A DNA stretch of 64,000 nucleotides from contig CM060990.1 of the NCBI GenBank assembly GCA_030765065.1, forward strand, positions 500,082,190-500,146,189. Reading direction: 5' to 3'. This stretch comes from Deroplatys truncata. Taxonomy: Eukaryota; Arthropoda; Insecta; Mantodea; Mantidae. The translations under genes and the position numbers were made by a program. The notes beneath the pieces are model-generated. The model worked only from the letters and a program-made list of their open reading frames with translations, made no database searches and had not been told where the DNA came from. The first letter of the stretch is position 1, and the number at the start of each line of letters is the position of its first letter. Below are positions 1 to 12,649 of this stretch, in pieces.

Positions 1-990
1 TCTAGCTTGGTAATATTCGTTTCGGTGTATTACATTTCTGGTTCTTTGCCATTTACACCTGACTCTGTTTTGTGTTTGCTGCAGCATCTTAAAGTCCTTG
101 GGAATTCTAGCATTTTTAGTGTGTTGCTGCATCAGAAGTACACAGGCCGTGGTGGTTAGTTGTATCGCAGTTCCTAGTTTATTTATCGCGATGTTTTGTT
201 CTCTGGCGGAGTTTATTTGTAGATCTGCGAGGTAGTGATATACCGTATTTTTTTAAAAAAAATTCCCAGTGTACTTGATTGTAGTTATGCCTTAATGGAG
301 CTGGCTTGAAAGCAACTACGGCTTAATAGTCATCAAGACCGATAAACAATCTAACGCGAGTCGTTTCATTACTTGTGGTTCTAAGTTGTAGTGTATATTA
401 TTTAAAAGTGCGATATCTAGCATGTCCTGCGTGTGGTTCAGCATGTGAGGTATAAAGGTGGGCTCTTTTGGGCCTGTTATTAAGTAATTGGTTTTGTTAG
501 GTAATTTAGTAATTTAGTGCTTTGTGGATTGAAGTTTGTGCAATTCCAAAGATAATGTTTACAGTTGAAATCTCCCACTACTATTACTCATGGTCCTAAG
601 TTCATGATTATATCTACATCATCTGTATCTATGTCTCCCAGGGGATTGTACACTGACGCTATAATAATTTCGGTATTATAAATGTTAAGTTTTATTGCCG
701 TGGTTTCAGCGCGAGTTACAACAGAGTTAATTTGATAATCATCTATATTAGACTGTATAGCTACCGCGGTTCCTCCTCCTCTACGATCACGATCATTTCT
801 GTAAACTTTGTATCCCGGAACAGATAAGCGGTCTGTGTGGTTTACATGTATTTCGGTTAGTAACGCTGTATAAGACTATTTGTATCGATTGTGTCTGAAG
901 CAAATCTGTTAATCCTTTAGTCCTTTTGCGTATACTGTGACAGTTGCAGAAAATTATTATCATTTGTGTCTGAATTGCCCATGTCTAGAG
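1..990 (-). pseudogene. LINE ORF2, N-terminal endonuclease domain (broken)
   Basis: The minus strand from about 990 carries the start of an APE-type endonuclease domain of a LINE ORF2. Near 970-900 a stretch containing CNCHSIRKRTKGLTDLL resembles the conserved opening of these endonucleases. Near 485-373 the stretch LITGPKEPTFIPH, followed by DMLDIALLNN, matches the segment before the catalytic SDH motif. Stops and frame changes occur between these islands. The reverse transcriptase would lie left of the window. In a working element the enzyme nicks the target DNA to prime reverse transcription. Confidence 0.55.
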
Positions 991-1134
991 GTTACGGAGA
1001 GTTGTCACCAATTCAGGCATGCAGTGATGTACGATAACAGTGTGTGTTTCAAAACCATGAATGGTATCGCAGAGCTTCTGGAGTTGAATGTGAACTTCGT
1101 TCATTGGTATTCTTTTGGTGGACATGTCTAATGC

Positions 1135-2511
1135 CTTCACTGGTGAGCCCAGTGCCATGCTTATAGCCCGATATAGCTTTTGTTTCCCGATAGGGGAGCG
1201 ACATTGCTGCCGTGTGAGGCCCGGCTGCCTTCTGTGAGAGTCCTGAATTTAAAATTGGAGTGTTTTTTGTCGGGGGCGTCGCTCATTGCTGATTGGGCCA
1301 GCCTCGGTAGTGAGCCGAGGTTTCCCAACCACAGAGAGTTCAGATACCGAGGCTGAACGCGATCGGCCTTTACTGCTCCTAGTAAACCCCAATGTATTAT
1401 TTGTGGCAGCCTCTGCATAAGTTTGCGCTCTTCCGAACTGGGAGGTCTAGGAGGCTGCGCATGGGGCATGGTCTGTATACATGCAGCGTAATATGCGGTG
1501 CAACCGCGCCAAGTTGCACCATAGCCCTGAACGCAACATAGTACGATAAACGTCCCAGAGGTGAAAGGTGCATGTTCCTGAGAAGTGGGGTCCTGTGCAT
1601 TTGGTGCAGACTGGTGTGGGTGACCTGCAGTCTCGCCTCGCATTCCATAATTTCTGGCACCTTGAGCATTGTTTCGGCTTTGCGGCGACCCTATACTCCT
1701 CTACGTTAACTCGGAAGTGTGCCAAAATGTCGAGGTCGAGCATTTTCCTGTTTTCTGTGGTATCCTATGGTTCAATGAAGAACATTGGCAGGGTGTCGTA
1801 TTTCTATCGTGCTTCCTCACCTGGACGGTCCTAATGGCTTGGGAACCGCTTTGTACGAGGTCTTCTTTAATCTTGTCCCCAGCGTGCTTATCTGGACGGC
1901 CCTAATGGCCTAGAAACCGCTTTGTGCCAGGTCTTCTTTAATCTCGTCCCCGGTGACTTTAACGTATAGCACCTTGATGACAAAACGAGCGGTTCTCTCT
2001 TCAGGATGGGGATAAGATAATGCTGCACGCTTCTACTCCTGGGGTGTGCCACCAAAGTCTGGCAATTATCCAGGCAGCACGTCTTTATATAAAAGTCACC
2101 GGAGTTGCGGGCTATATTCACAATGTACTTTTAATTAAGGTGGCAAGTCTTGTCTATATCAGAGATTAGTTGGCGGAAAGTCGCGGCCTGGTTCTTACTA
2201 ACAAAGATTGGCGCAATGTTTGACCTCTTTTCCTAGCTAAAGTCGGAGGGCGTGTGTGTAGCGTCATGTCGTGAGTCTTTTGAAGTGTCAGGTTTGGGTG
2301 AGGAAGGGTTGATAGGAGAGGCTGTATTCGGAGTAGTGATAGGTGTAGTGCTTGAAGAAGTCGCGGAGATAGGTTCAGGTGGCGGAACCTTGAGGCTGGA
2401 AGGAGTCTTGGAAATGTTCTTAGGTTAGGAGGCCTTCTTCCTAGTAGGCATCGTCTTCGGTGGTGAAAGAGTCGGCTTGGTAGTGAGCGCAGTCTTGCTA
2501 TACTTCGCCAT
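1135..2511 (-). pseudogene. LINE ORF1 (gag-like RNA-binding protein), broken
   Basis: A minus-strand ATG at 2511 opens a Ser/Thr/Pro-rich stretch (MAKYSKTALTTKPTLSPP) interrupted by stops. Further on, at about 1668-1570, two zinc knuckles can be read: a first with C-x2-C and a distal Cys but with the usual His replaced by Asn, and a second intact C-x2-C-x3-H-x4-C (CTKCTGPHFSGTC). The reading frame shifts just after the second knuckle. ORF1 proteins of this type bind the element RNA to form a particle. The order N-terminal low-complexity, then zinc knuckles, then ORF2 is normal for jockey/I-group LINEs. Confidence 0.6.
1821..1962. repeat. 71-bp tandem duplication inside ORF1
   Basis: CTGGACGGTCCTAATGGC at 1821 recurs with few changes at 1892, and the similarity continues through TTCTTTAATC and GTCCCC. 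The period is 71 bp. It is not a multiple of three, so the duplication itself shifts the ORF1 frame. Confidence 0.7.
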
Positions 2512-2945
2512 TCCTAACAGTCTGGCTAGTGTGTGAAGAAGAAAGTAAAAAGTCTAATTTGATACTACTGACCTTTCAGTAGTAGCACCTAAAGCCATTG
2601 TATCGGAGAACTTATTCTTTGATGCAAAAGCGGAAAATAGAATAGTAGGAGGGAAAGTAAAGCTAGCGAGCGCTAAGAAGCACGGGGGAGATAGAGGGTC
2701 GAACTTCGGAGAGGCACTCAAGCTGGTTTTTCGACTGCTCGCTATGACCGTATTTCTCCTACTCGTCTACGCTGTAAAGGCGCAATGCTCAAGACAGAGA
2801 ATAGAGGTATTAGGTTATTTTATCTGAACCGGAAACCTTTATCATATTGCGCATACTCAACTACGTCTCCCTACGGATCAAGGCTGCTGGGGATTACTAG
2901 AGGTGGCTCGTCAATCGCAGGCCTTGATGCCTAAAATGCTCTTGC

Positions 2946-3622
2946 TTGCCCTGTATAATCAGGGGACCCCATGGAAATCATGCTATAACGACAATGCACA
3001 TCGTTTTTAATCAGGGCGAACATGAGAAGGTTCCCCAGATGTTTCGTGGAGTTTATCAGGATTTGGACCAGTTGCCACCGGAAGAATGGATGGCAGTAAC
3101 GTATGAGATTGTAAATGAAATTCTTTCAACGGCAGACAAACTCTATCACCACTGGATGGCTATTCCACAGCTGCCCACTTTGCAACGCCTCAGATTCACT
3201 TCCACATCGAGTGATGGAATGTTCCGGTAGAGCCGCGGTCTGGACTTGGGTTTTAGGACATTCTCGTACTTGGATACCTACCGGATGGAATCCTCAATAC
3301 TCTGATATTTTACATTTGAACCTACCTAAGGTGAGACCTCCATTGTATAATTCCTTTCTTTGGCTCATAATGGGTAGCTTTACCTGGCCAAACATGTTTG
3401 ACGATACAGTGAATGGTATACTGCTTCATCTACGACAACTTTTACTTGCTGAGAGATGGAAGATGATCCAGCAACACAGAACAGAACCATTCAAGCCTTG
3501 GATATTCCGAATATAAGATCAAACTAGCATATTAATACCATTTTCCCTTTTTGTCAGTGTCCTGTCCTTCGCTGCATGACTTTATAATGTAACAGATAAT
3601 AAATAGTTTATAAAAAAACTCA
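2946..3622 (+). mobile_element. 3' end of a LINE on the plus strand
   Basis: The plus-strand frame over 3115-3516 contains a Cys/His motif CPLCNASDSLPHRVMEC at about 3172-3222, followed by a Trp-rich tail ending at 3516. A CPLC...H...C motif after the reverse transcriptase is common near the C-terminus of LINE polyproteins. Upstream (2946-3230) another frame gives a related reading, so there is at least one frameshift. AATAAATAG and a short A-run at 3598-3622 probably mark the 3' end. No reverse transcriptase remains. The copy sits between two minus-strand LINEs. Confidence 0.5.
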
Positions 3623-4416
3623 AAGTGGATGTATTGCAGTTTATGCAATATACCGAAGCATGTAACCTATTTTTGAAACAATTAATGATTAGCCCAGGTT
3701 GCGAGGAGCCATTCAATTACATGTATATAAATATTATAATATACAACGGATTATGTGAAATTACAATGGGTAGAGAAGGTCTTCATATAAATAAAAAAGA
3801 GGCTAAATTAAAAAAGAGGCTAAATTAAAAAAGAACTATTCTTTGGCTTTGGTTAAAAACCGCGACAATGCCGAGCCGTTGGCTTTGATATAAATACCGC
3901 GGCAATGCCGAGTCCTTTCCAGCGGTGGCTGCTTCTTTGCAGCGAACTCTTTCTTCTTGCTTCTGCTGGAGCTCCTCTGCTGATGTTGACTCGGCAAACA
4001 CTCGAAGTGAAGTGTGTCCACTGTCCCAGTAATTGGGTGCAGGTCGCCCAGGTTCACCTGGGCGGAATGTAAACTGCCACAGTATCTAGCCGCAAATGCG
4101 GCTTTACATATGAGATATAGTGGGAAAACTGATTTATGCAAGCTTTTATGTTTTCTGTCAATGGGCGGAGTTCAGCTTACTGCACTGCCAATGGCTGGGT
4201 CTCGGCGATCCCACCTGGGCGGACTGGCGTCCAGGTGGTGGCCGAAACCAATACTGCTTAACTTTGGCGACCGCTTGCGTGGTCGTCAAGCCAAGCAGGC
4301 CGGCATGGCAGCAAAGCAGGATGAAGTTTAGTTTATGGTATTAGGAATATCCAACACAGCAGGCGGGCGACTCACCGCTAGACGGTCACTCATCCAGCTA
4401 GTGACCAGGCACGATA

Positions 4417-5888
4417 CTACTTACCTTGGGGGAACTTGTGACTTGTAGGATTGGTAGCCTTTAACCTCGGGGGCCCAAAGCATCCTTCATCATCTATATA
4501 CCCTGTGGTCATAGCAACCCAGAGAGTGCACCAGCTGATTGGTGTGGTAAGTTTCGTGTACATGGTACGGGTCCTCTCCGCGATGTATAGACCGGAGTGG
4601 GTGTGTAGGATGTGTGACGGGAATCTACGCCCGGTATCATAGATCATGTGACGTGCCCTGTTCTGGACGGTCTGCAGCCTGCGGATGGTGGTCGCTGCCA
4701 CTGATTCCCAAACCTCGCAGCCATACAGAATCAGGTGCGGGATAATCGCCTGATATAAGCATAGTTTGACGTGTGTAGGCATTGTTGAGTGGAATACAGG
4801 GTACAGCTGCCTGAGTGCGGCGTGGCCGATGCCAACCTTTGCCTTGACATGTGGAGCGAAAGTGAGCCCGCGGTCGAGGGTGACTCCGAGATATTTGGCA
4901 GAGGTAACCCAAGGGATTTCCCTCCACCGCAGCCTCAGAGACCGCTCGGATCGCCACCGACGGATCTTCGCCAGGAGAAGCGCAGATCTCTTCCCCGGGC
5001 TGATGGGCATCCTCCACTTCTCGCTCCACCTGGCATTGGCTCGGAGCTGTCGCTGTAGTGGAGTGAAACAGAATCGAACATTATTGTTCTGTGCCATGAT
5101 GAGCACATCGTTCGCATACTGACACGTAACGGTCCGGAGTTCCGTAGGGAAGTCCGACATGTAGGCCGCGAAGACAAGCGTGGACAGTACACTGCCTTCA
5201 GGGACTCCGGCGGCTATGGGACGGACTGATGAAACTTTCCCCTCCACTCTCACTCTGAATGCGCGATCCCGGAGCAAATTGCTGATCAGGGCGGGATAGG
5301 CGGGAGGGATGTCTCCCTCCTTGATTTTGTAAAAAAGCTTTAATGCCATGTTGTGGCAAAGGCCTTCTCTACGTCCAGCAGCACCGCGATTGTCTTGAAT
5401 TTCTCCTGAAAGCCCAGGGAGGCCTTCTCGGCCAATCGCAGCAGCTGCAGGGTGGTGGAGTGCCCTTGACAAAAACCAAACTGATGGTCCAGAAGGAGGT
5501 GCCTTTTCTCAAAGAGAGGTGTGATGAGGGCTAGGAGCAACCGTTCAAAGACTTTTGAGACGGTCCGGAGTAGGCTAATGGAACGGTAAATGCAAGGGAA
5601 GACTGGATCCATGCCGGGCTTTAAAATGCATACCACCCTCCCCTTCTTCCAACTAGTTGGAAAGTAACGGAGATGGAGGCACGCGTTGAAAATCTGCGTC
5701 AAGTGGATGACGGCCTTTCTGGGAAGGTTCTGGAGCATGGGCGCCGTGACGCCATCATGTCCAGGGTATTTGTTTGGATTGAGTTTGCGGATCTCGGAAG
5801 CCACCTCTTTCGGGGTGATTATGGGAGGATGCACCTCCTCGTGGCGCGGTTGTGGCTCCTTGTAAAGGTAGTCCACAGTCGCCTCCAC
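4417..5888 (-). pseudogene. Jockey-like reverse transcriptase (frameshifted, YAND)
   Basis: The N-terminal RT half reads in one frame (5888-5340) and the C-terminal half in another (5472-4417), so a frameshift lies near 5345. Visible motifs in order are: NPNKYPGHDGVTAPML; SWKKGRVVCILKPG; the motif A region VLLDVEKAF, with Ala where Asp usually follows; GVPEGSVLS; and the motif C region CQYANDVLIMAQ at about 5108-5125. Motif C should read YADD, so a GAC-to-AAC change has removed one of the two catalytic aspartates. The C-terminal part has KYLGVTLDRGLTF and YGCEVWE, typical of the jockey clade. Reverse transcription by this copy is not expected. Confidence 0.85.
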
Positions 5889-6020
5889 AAGATGAGTGAA
5901 GTCTTGGCCCTGGGGGTCCTCCCGAGGTTCGAGTTACAGTCCCAGATGATCTTCGAACACCGTGCTCTTATCGTGGGGCCCAAAGGCGAGTCTCCCTTGA
6001 GTGCCACGTAGAGGGTGCTT

Positions 6021-6720
6021 TTACTGGGTTTTATCCTTCCTCAAGGATTTGATTATCCGCCATGCTTTCTTTTCATCTAAGTTAACGTTCTGCATCGTGT
6101 TTTCCAATGCTACTTTCCTGTTCACACGCAGCAGTCGCTTTGCCAGCGTTTTGAACCGCTGGTATACTGGCCCTATTCTGGGATGTTGAAAACCCTGCCA
6201 TAGCTTCCGTACAGTTGCCTTGGCTTTTAGAAGCTGTCGGAGTTCATTGGGAATGGTTCTCGGGTTAGGGATGTCAGACGGGATGCGGTGGGTGTGTGCA
6301 CGTACCGCATTCAGGTACTGTTGGGAGAAATCCACCGCTGTCGATTCCAGCGCATCAATAGAATCGATGCGTGGCCGCGGGTCGACAGACCGATTCAGTT
6401 CTAGGACGGCTGCATCCCAGTCAATTTCGTTTATCCAGTCTGGGCTGACCAGTGCTGTCTTTGCTACTTTGGAATCCACCAGGGCCGGGTCGTGGTCGGA
6501 GTCCAGCTCGTTGATTGCCGAGCGATCTAAATGGAATGGAAAATTTTTGGTGATCATGATATCGAGAATATCCGACCTGCCGCGGGCCGGATGAAACGTA
6601 TGCCCTCTCGGCCCGTGCGCAATTAGTCCCGGGTCTTTGCTGATGAGGTGATAGAGCCCGTGACTTTTCTGGTTAATCGTGCGGTTGTGCCAGTGCCCGT
6701 GCTTCGTGTTGAGATACTCG
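6021..6720 (-). pseudogene. LINE endonuclease C-terminal half plus linker
   Basis: An open minus-strand frame runs from about 6720 to 6021. It includes TKHGHWHNRT, where an APE-type endonuclease has its N-x-K/R-H motif, then GRSDILDIMITKN, then LDSDHDPAL, the S-D-H catalytic motif. A roughly 140-residue linker rich in Arg and Lys follows towards the reverse transcriptase. Between 6020 and 5888 the frame shifts at least once. The domain is 5'-truncated: its first half is absent. Confidence 0.75.
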
Positions 6721-7737
6721 TGTATAATCTAACTTGCTTAAAATAGATTTACTTCTACTTTAAAAACATACTGAATTTCATCATGTTTTATTTCGATTAG
6801 GATATATTCTGCTATGGACAACGTCAACTTACTTTTAATGTAACCCATCAAATATAAAAACTTTTAATTTTATTTTCATATCTTAATGGGAATTACTTAC
6901 ATATCTCAGAGTTTTTGGATCATCTAGAAAAAAATTTTAGGAAACAAGAAAAACTTTTTATTCTTGTTTCCGTAGCCCGCCGTGAATAATTGTTTTAGAC
7001 TCTCATTTGAAAAAAAAACATTAGACCTGCTTTTTCCGTTTAATGCATTATACTATGTGAAATTTCATGCAAGTCTAAAAGGTACATCCGTTCCATATTT
7101 CATGAGATAATTCCGTGATTCCGACCATCGTCGCTTTTTCCTTTACAGGTCCTAAAGAAGTGAGTATTCCTATTTTAATACGCATCTGCAAACTTGCGTT
7201 ATTTTAAGAATTACTTCTGTGAATCAATAGTGACCATTTGTAGTCTACTCCAAATTTTCCATTCCTTAACGGACTATTCCGTCTTAATCTATTGAAGTTT
7301 GACTTTAAGGTTGTCTTGTAAAATACCGAAAAGAATATGTGTATTTAAAAGATTTGGAGAAGATTTTCCATTTAGAATGAAGAAATCAGAGCTGCATTTA
7401 TTGTGTAAAGTGCAGTTACATGCTTTCCATTACTCGTGGTAGCAGGCAGATATTCAGCATTTTAAAACCGCTGCTGAGCACAAATTAGACGCAAGTAAAG
7501 GATTATTACAATTCTATATTTATAATAAACATGCCTTTGATAGTAGCCAGTGTAATTCATCAGCTGCAAAAGGCGCTTTCTCGTGTTTTTTTATTTGTAA
7601 ACATACTTTCCATCCACTGTTTGCGCTTCTAAACTGATTCAATAGGGATGATATTCCAAAGAAAATTCATTCAGTGCACAAATACGAGCAGTGCAGGACT
7701 GAGGAAGACATCACATCAACCCTTTCTCCTACTATAT

Positions 7738-7768
7738 AGTTATTATTATTGTTATTATTATTGTTGGT
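7738..7768. repeat. (TTA)n microsatellite, interrupted
   Basis: A run of TTA/TTG triplets. On the minus strand it produces the poly-Asn stretch of a spurious open frame. Confidence 0.9.
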
Positions 7769-8986
7769 GTTATATTCCTTTCTTACCTTTACTATTTTTT
7801 TACAATTTTTAGCGGATAAGCACGCCAGGTTTTCGTATTTCTTATCTATAGGAAATTGCCAAGTTAAGTAAGACAAAATATAATTTTATGCCCACTTTGA
7901 TTTATTTTTATATAGCCTCTACAAACTGTTCTTATGAAAGCTTATTTTTCCATCTATTTCGTGTTAATTGAGATAGACCTTTGCAAAAATATACACTTTT
8001 ATTACATATTTCATTGTAGGTACAAAAGGGATAGAGGAAACCGAATCGACAGTCAGATGTTCAAAAGCGAGCCGTTATATGTTGGTCTTACTATTCCATA
8101 CTCTTTCCATAACATCCTGAGAAACAACTGAATAGCGACATCACTAAAACATGACAAGTGTTGAAAAGTTCAACCCAAGAATTACGGATATCTCGAAAAT
8201 GGCTGCTGCCACAAAAAAGCGATTTGAAATAAATTGTGTGCTTTTTAAGGATATCTATATTTTTGATGCAGTGGGTTTTGTCTATCCCTTATGGTTTACA
8301 AGTTATACAACATTAAATGTAAATGTTTCCATTTGAAGAGGACTTCACGTGTTATACCTTACATATTAGAAAATTTAGATAAACAGTTTTATCATGTAAA
8401 TATCTTAAACATAGGGTATTTTATTCAAAATCATTAGAACCATTTTTGAGAAAATCCAAGCGTTTCCGAACCTTTTCCATGTAAAGGTAGCTTGGGGTGG
8501 AGAGGTTTTCTTGAAAATCTATATCGCATCTCTGGAAGACTTAACTTAAATAGTTTGGTACTTATCCGACTTGCGTTCATTTGTGCTGGTCGCACACTCA
8601 CAACCACGGACCTTTTTTGGATTCAGAGGTTCTCAAAGCATGTATTTTTGCTTCAATATCAGTACTAAATTTTTGGTGTGAAATGCAATAGGTACTTCCT
8701 CTAACTACTAGGTACGTGGTGGAGAAAGTAAAATATAATCGGTGTTTGTTTTACACGCATTCTCTTTGGAATAACAACTTGAAAAGTAAAATCAATTAGT
8801 AAAGATATTCTACTGTGACTCCAAAAGTTTAATTATATAATAATCAGACCTTGTAAATTTTTTATTCCCTTACACATTTTAAAGTTGAAATTGGAAGCTG
8901 TGTGATATAGCCTGTATTCACTGGGAACAACAGGGTTTTTAAATGGTAAAATGAATAAAAATCGGTTGTGTGGTTTCAGATATTCT

Positions 8987-9021
8987 CTCTCTCACACGCA
9001 CACACACACATGTACTCTCTT

Positions 9022-9067
<46 letters not shown>
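8987..9067. repeat. (CT)n/(CA)n followed by (AAT)n microsatellite
   Basis: CTCTCTCTCACACGCACACACACA at 8983-9010 is followed by about 15 AAT units at 9023-9066. Poly-Ile frames on both strands are artefacts of this run. Confidence 0.9.
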
Positions 9068-12000
9068 TATATGACAGATTGGGTAGAAAAGCAAAGGTCC
9101 AAAAGTAGGTGTATTAATACGAAGGAATTAAGAAAAGGATGAGAAATATTTGACTTCAGGAAGAACAGAAGTGGCCTTTGAGCATATTTTGAGTACAGAT
9201 GTATGAAATATAGCACATGGAAGCTGTAAGTGTTTATCTAATTTACAGCTTTAAGTGTGTCATTAATAAAAGATTGTTTTATATCCTAAGTTTATACAGT
9301 TTAATATCCTATAAAGGCGGTTTCTATATTTTCAATGTTTATGTTTGCCGGTTAATTTATGCTTTACTTGTTTATTCGCCACTAAGATGCATCATATAAA
9401 ACAGCAGTACAAGCATATGAGAAACAGAATAGCATTTCTTATACGCCTTCATAAGTATACTGGTTCTAGTGGCAAGTTTTATGCTCTGTAGTATTTCTTC
9501 CTCTTTGCACTAGCCCGTATATTTTACGCGCCTCCTGTTCATTGTCTGAAAAGTTATTGCTTCAAATTATTCTTGTCATGTTGTGACGCATATGTTGCTG
9601 TAATTAATACTAAGGGAATGTCTATCATCTTCGGAACTGCTACCTCCTCTACTTTACAACTGTTCAAACAGAAATACCAATACGAAATCGTTTTAGAACC
9701 ATTGCTATTTCAAATCTGGAGAAGTGCAAAAATATAGTACAATTACAAAACTGTGTTAGTAAATTCGAACTCCTATTTTTCAAAGTTATTATTATCGTGT
9801 TCCCGTTTTTCTAAAAAAAATCCAATAGGAGCTGTTCCTTCAAGATGCAAGATAATAATAGCTTGAACGAAAGGGAAACGACCGGAACACAAGGAAGCGA
9901 ATGCTGGTGACGTTCTCGTCTGATTGCTGTGTTTTTACTGTATTTATCCATAGCGCGCCATCCCTATGTGTAAAAGTCACAGCGACACAACAAACATCAG
10001 ACACTCAAGATGATTCGTAATTAACTTTCTTTTTAATCACAAATTACGATCATTTTAAAATGCTACTTTTTCACAAATAAAGACAGCATTTGTAGTGGTT
10101 CTTGTGTGCCTGGCAGTCTGGCGTTTGAGATAATTCTTGAAAAGGAGTGTACTTTGACTGGTTCAGGTAGAGGATGGGTATCTCAAGGAGTGTGGACAGG
10201 AGAGAAATAAAAGATGTGTTTTCTCCTTCACTTTGCCCTTTATGCGATAATCCACATGAAGATACTTAACACTTTGTGGTTTTCCGACTTCCCTTCACAC
10301 AAGACGTAACCCATGACTCCACCCACAACTTTCGCGTGCTATCAAATGTTTTCTCCTCCTAAGTTCCGTTTCCCATAATGTAACACCATCAATGAATACT
10401 TTAATTTAATATTGGTTTCTGCTCGCACATTTTTGACACCGGTGACAGTCTCCCCTGGCAACTGATCGACACGAAGTCTCGACGTTTCCCCTGTCTGATA
10501 CTCTGCTCATAGATAAAAATGTCTATTTCACACCCCTTTTCTATTTTAACCCAGTCATTTCTCTACGCACGTGATTTTTTTAAGTTCCTATTTGCTGTCT
10601 CGATAACTTTCTCTTTTCTTCTATTGGCCATAATAATGTATGTTAGACTCGCCTAGCGTCTAACATTACGTGATTATTAATGCTTCACTGCAGTTCCTTC
10701 TCGGCTGAATGCCTTGGAATTTCTCAAGTATTGTCTGACACCGCTGGATCCTGCTATCGGACACATATCCTTTGTGTATTAAAAGGTTCTTAGTGACTAT
10801 CCTTGTGGTTGCTGTCGAAGCTGGTTAACTTTGCACACTTTCAGCGCCATTCTCTCCTTACAGAATTATATTGTTACATGAGTTTTGCATTTTATTTAAT
10901 TTTCTTCATATTAATTCATTTATTTCCTGCATTCTATTCCTTTTCCTTATTTTGTAATATTTTATTTTATCTTCCATTTTCTTTCCTCTTACTTGTTACC
11001 TAATTTATTACGTTAGTATTTTATTTGTTTAACATCCATCTTTCAGTTATTTATCTCCTCTTCGTTACTTTATTCTACTCATTATTCCCTTGAGTATTGA
11101 TATTATGTTTATTTCCTGTTCGGCAGATGTTACAGTCTCACATTTCATGAATAGAGACCAAATTTTTAAAATGTATGAATAATTAGTGAATGGAAAAGCG
11201 CTCCACACATGTACTGTTGCCTTGCAAATACTTTTGATATACTTTTCTGCAGTATTCAATTTTTTCGCGTATGCTCGATCCTTGAATATTCGGGGTTTCT
11301 ACTTCTAACATTTTATACGTTTTTTGCTTAAGAAAAGATGGATTTTACAAATTTTAAAAAAATTAATTTCAGCATGCATCTTCTGAATCCTTGAGATGCT
11401 TCAATGCTTTACAGTGATCAACAGATTTTAACTCACTGCATTTCTAAATGGGACGTGTTCTGGTGCTGTTTTATATTGAGTATAGAATTACGCATTTTGA
11501 TTAGTTTTGTTGAAGTATACTATCCCCTACGTTCCGTAACTAAGGTAGAGGAAGTACCGCATTGCGCTAAAAAATTCGACATAGAAAATTCACTGTAATT
11601 GTGCGCTTTGGTAACCCTTGAATCAAAAACCCTTCATCTTCTTCTTTCTTTCTTCTTCTTTTTTTTTGAGAAATGATCCTCTGTTTTTGAACAGCATAAC
11701 TAAAAATAAAACAAAGAAAGAAAGGGGGAAAAAAGAAATAGAAATACCAGAATAACTAACACTTATAAGCTTAAGTCACACATCTTTTTATGAAGTAAGT
11801 AGGAGATTTTTACATAATTCGTTATTATTTGTTCAAAAACTGCTCCAAGTATATTACATCAAATATATGAGAGATTGGTATGCTAAGTAAAATGTATATA
11901 TTTAATTCTCTATAACTATGAAGTAATAAAAGATGAAGATATCATTTCTACAGGAAAACTGCAGAGCTCATTCAAATTAAAGAGAAAATTCCAATTGATA

Positions 12001-12416
12001 GGACTACGCAAAAAACTAAAATTTCATTTAGTATTCTCTTAACAAAATAACTGAAGAAAGAAATCGTGCAGTTGCAGCATAATTGAGAATGGATACGAAA
12101 CTGACAAAAATATGTCTATCCTACAAATCATAGGATCGTAGAGGAATTGGTAAGCCTAACAGGATAAGATTTTATTGTTTTCCATCTACTCCTGTTCTTG
12201 TTGATGATGCGGCTACAACAATAAGAGCAAGAAAGAAGAATGAAGTACTGAATTATAGCATCGAGGTGGTTTGAACTTCACTGTTGAGTTGTACTATGCC
12301 TTTTCCAATAGCTGCCCTTGGAGATAGTTATTATACAGTACTATCAAATAAAAACAGTCATAGAACTGAACCATGTACATATCCCAGTTCTACTATGTAG
12401 CATACACTCTACTTAC

Positions 12417-12649
12417 ATCCACAAATTTAAGCTATTTCCGTTTTTCGTCTGAGACATAGTACATCCATGTCCCGTTTCGCCATCCAATCCAAATGAACTG
12501 TCGTTGTTAAAAAGCAGGTCTTCGTGATCAGCATGTAACATAGTGCGGAGCGAAAAACGCACAAGCGGGTTTTCTTGTTTCGTGGTATCAGTCGCAATCT
12601 GTTGTAACACCAACTCATTCAGGTATCGCATGTAAGCTCCATCATATTC
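12417..12649 (-). CDS. Candidate internal exon of an unidentified host gene
   Basis: A 77-codon minus-strand frame is open throughout and has a soluble, non-repetitive composition quite unlike its surroundings (for example NPLVRFSLRTMLHADHEDLL). It is bounded by good splice signals. The upstream side has a pyrimidine-rich tract with CTAAC and an AG, with the exon starting GAATATGATGG at 12649. The downstream side has a perfect GTAAGT donor at 12416-12411. The exon length is 233 nt, so the donor leaves two bases of a split codon. I do not recognise the protein. It could instead be the frame of an old transposon, but the matching splice sites favour a host exon. No neighbouring exon could be assigned. 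Confidence 0.45.

Larger units (their letters stand above)
1..2850 (-). mobile_element. 5' part of a jockey/I-type LINE, runs off the left edge
   Basis: Read on the minus strand, this stretch has the order expected of a two-ORF non-LTR retrotransposon: a Pro/Ser/Thr-rich ORF1 start near 2511, two zinc knuckles near 1570-1668, then an endonuclease-like ORF2 that continues past position 1. The region 2512-2850 upstream of ORF1 is probably its 5' UTR; the exact 5' end is not clear. All coding parts are broken by stops and frame changes, so the copy is dead. It is a different copy from the LINE at 3836-6725. Confidence 0.6.
3836..6725 (-). mobile_element. 5'-truncated jockey-like LINE
   Basis: The minus strand reads, from 6725 downwards, through the second half of an endonuclease domain, a linker, a full reverse transcriptase and a C-terminal region, then a 3' UTR ending near 3836. 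The 3' end is followed by a short repeated TTTTTTAATTTAGCCTC, which may be its tail. The 5' end stops within the endonuclease, the usual form of an aborted LINE insertion. GC content is visibly higher than the flanks, in line with a recent arrival. Several frameshifts make it inactive. Confidence 0.75.
6726..12410. other. Long AT-rich stretch without recognisable genes
   Basis: Apart from the microsatellites listed separately I see no coding similarity, RNA gene or clear transposon here. Open frames are short and their composition follows the local AT richness. It is probably intergenic or intronic DNA, in view of the candidate exon that follows it. Confidence 0.5.

Noticed and set aside
8951-9216. 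Poly-Ile frames on both strands
   Set aside because: They are produced by the (AAT)n microsatellite. The same applies to frames over 7667-7876, 14665-14760 and 59474-59728.
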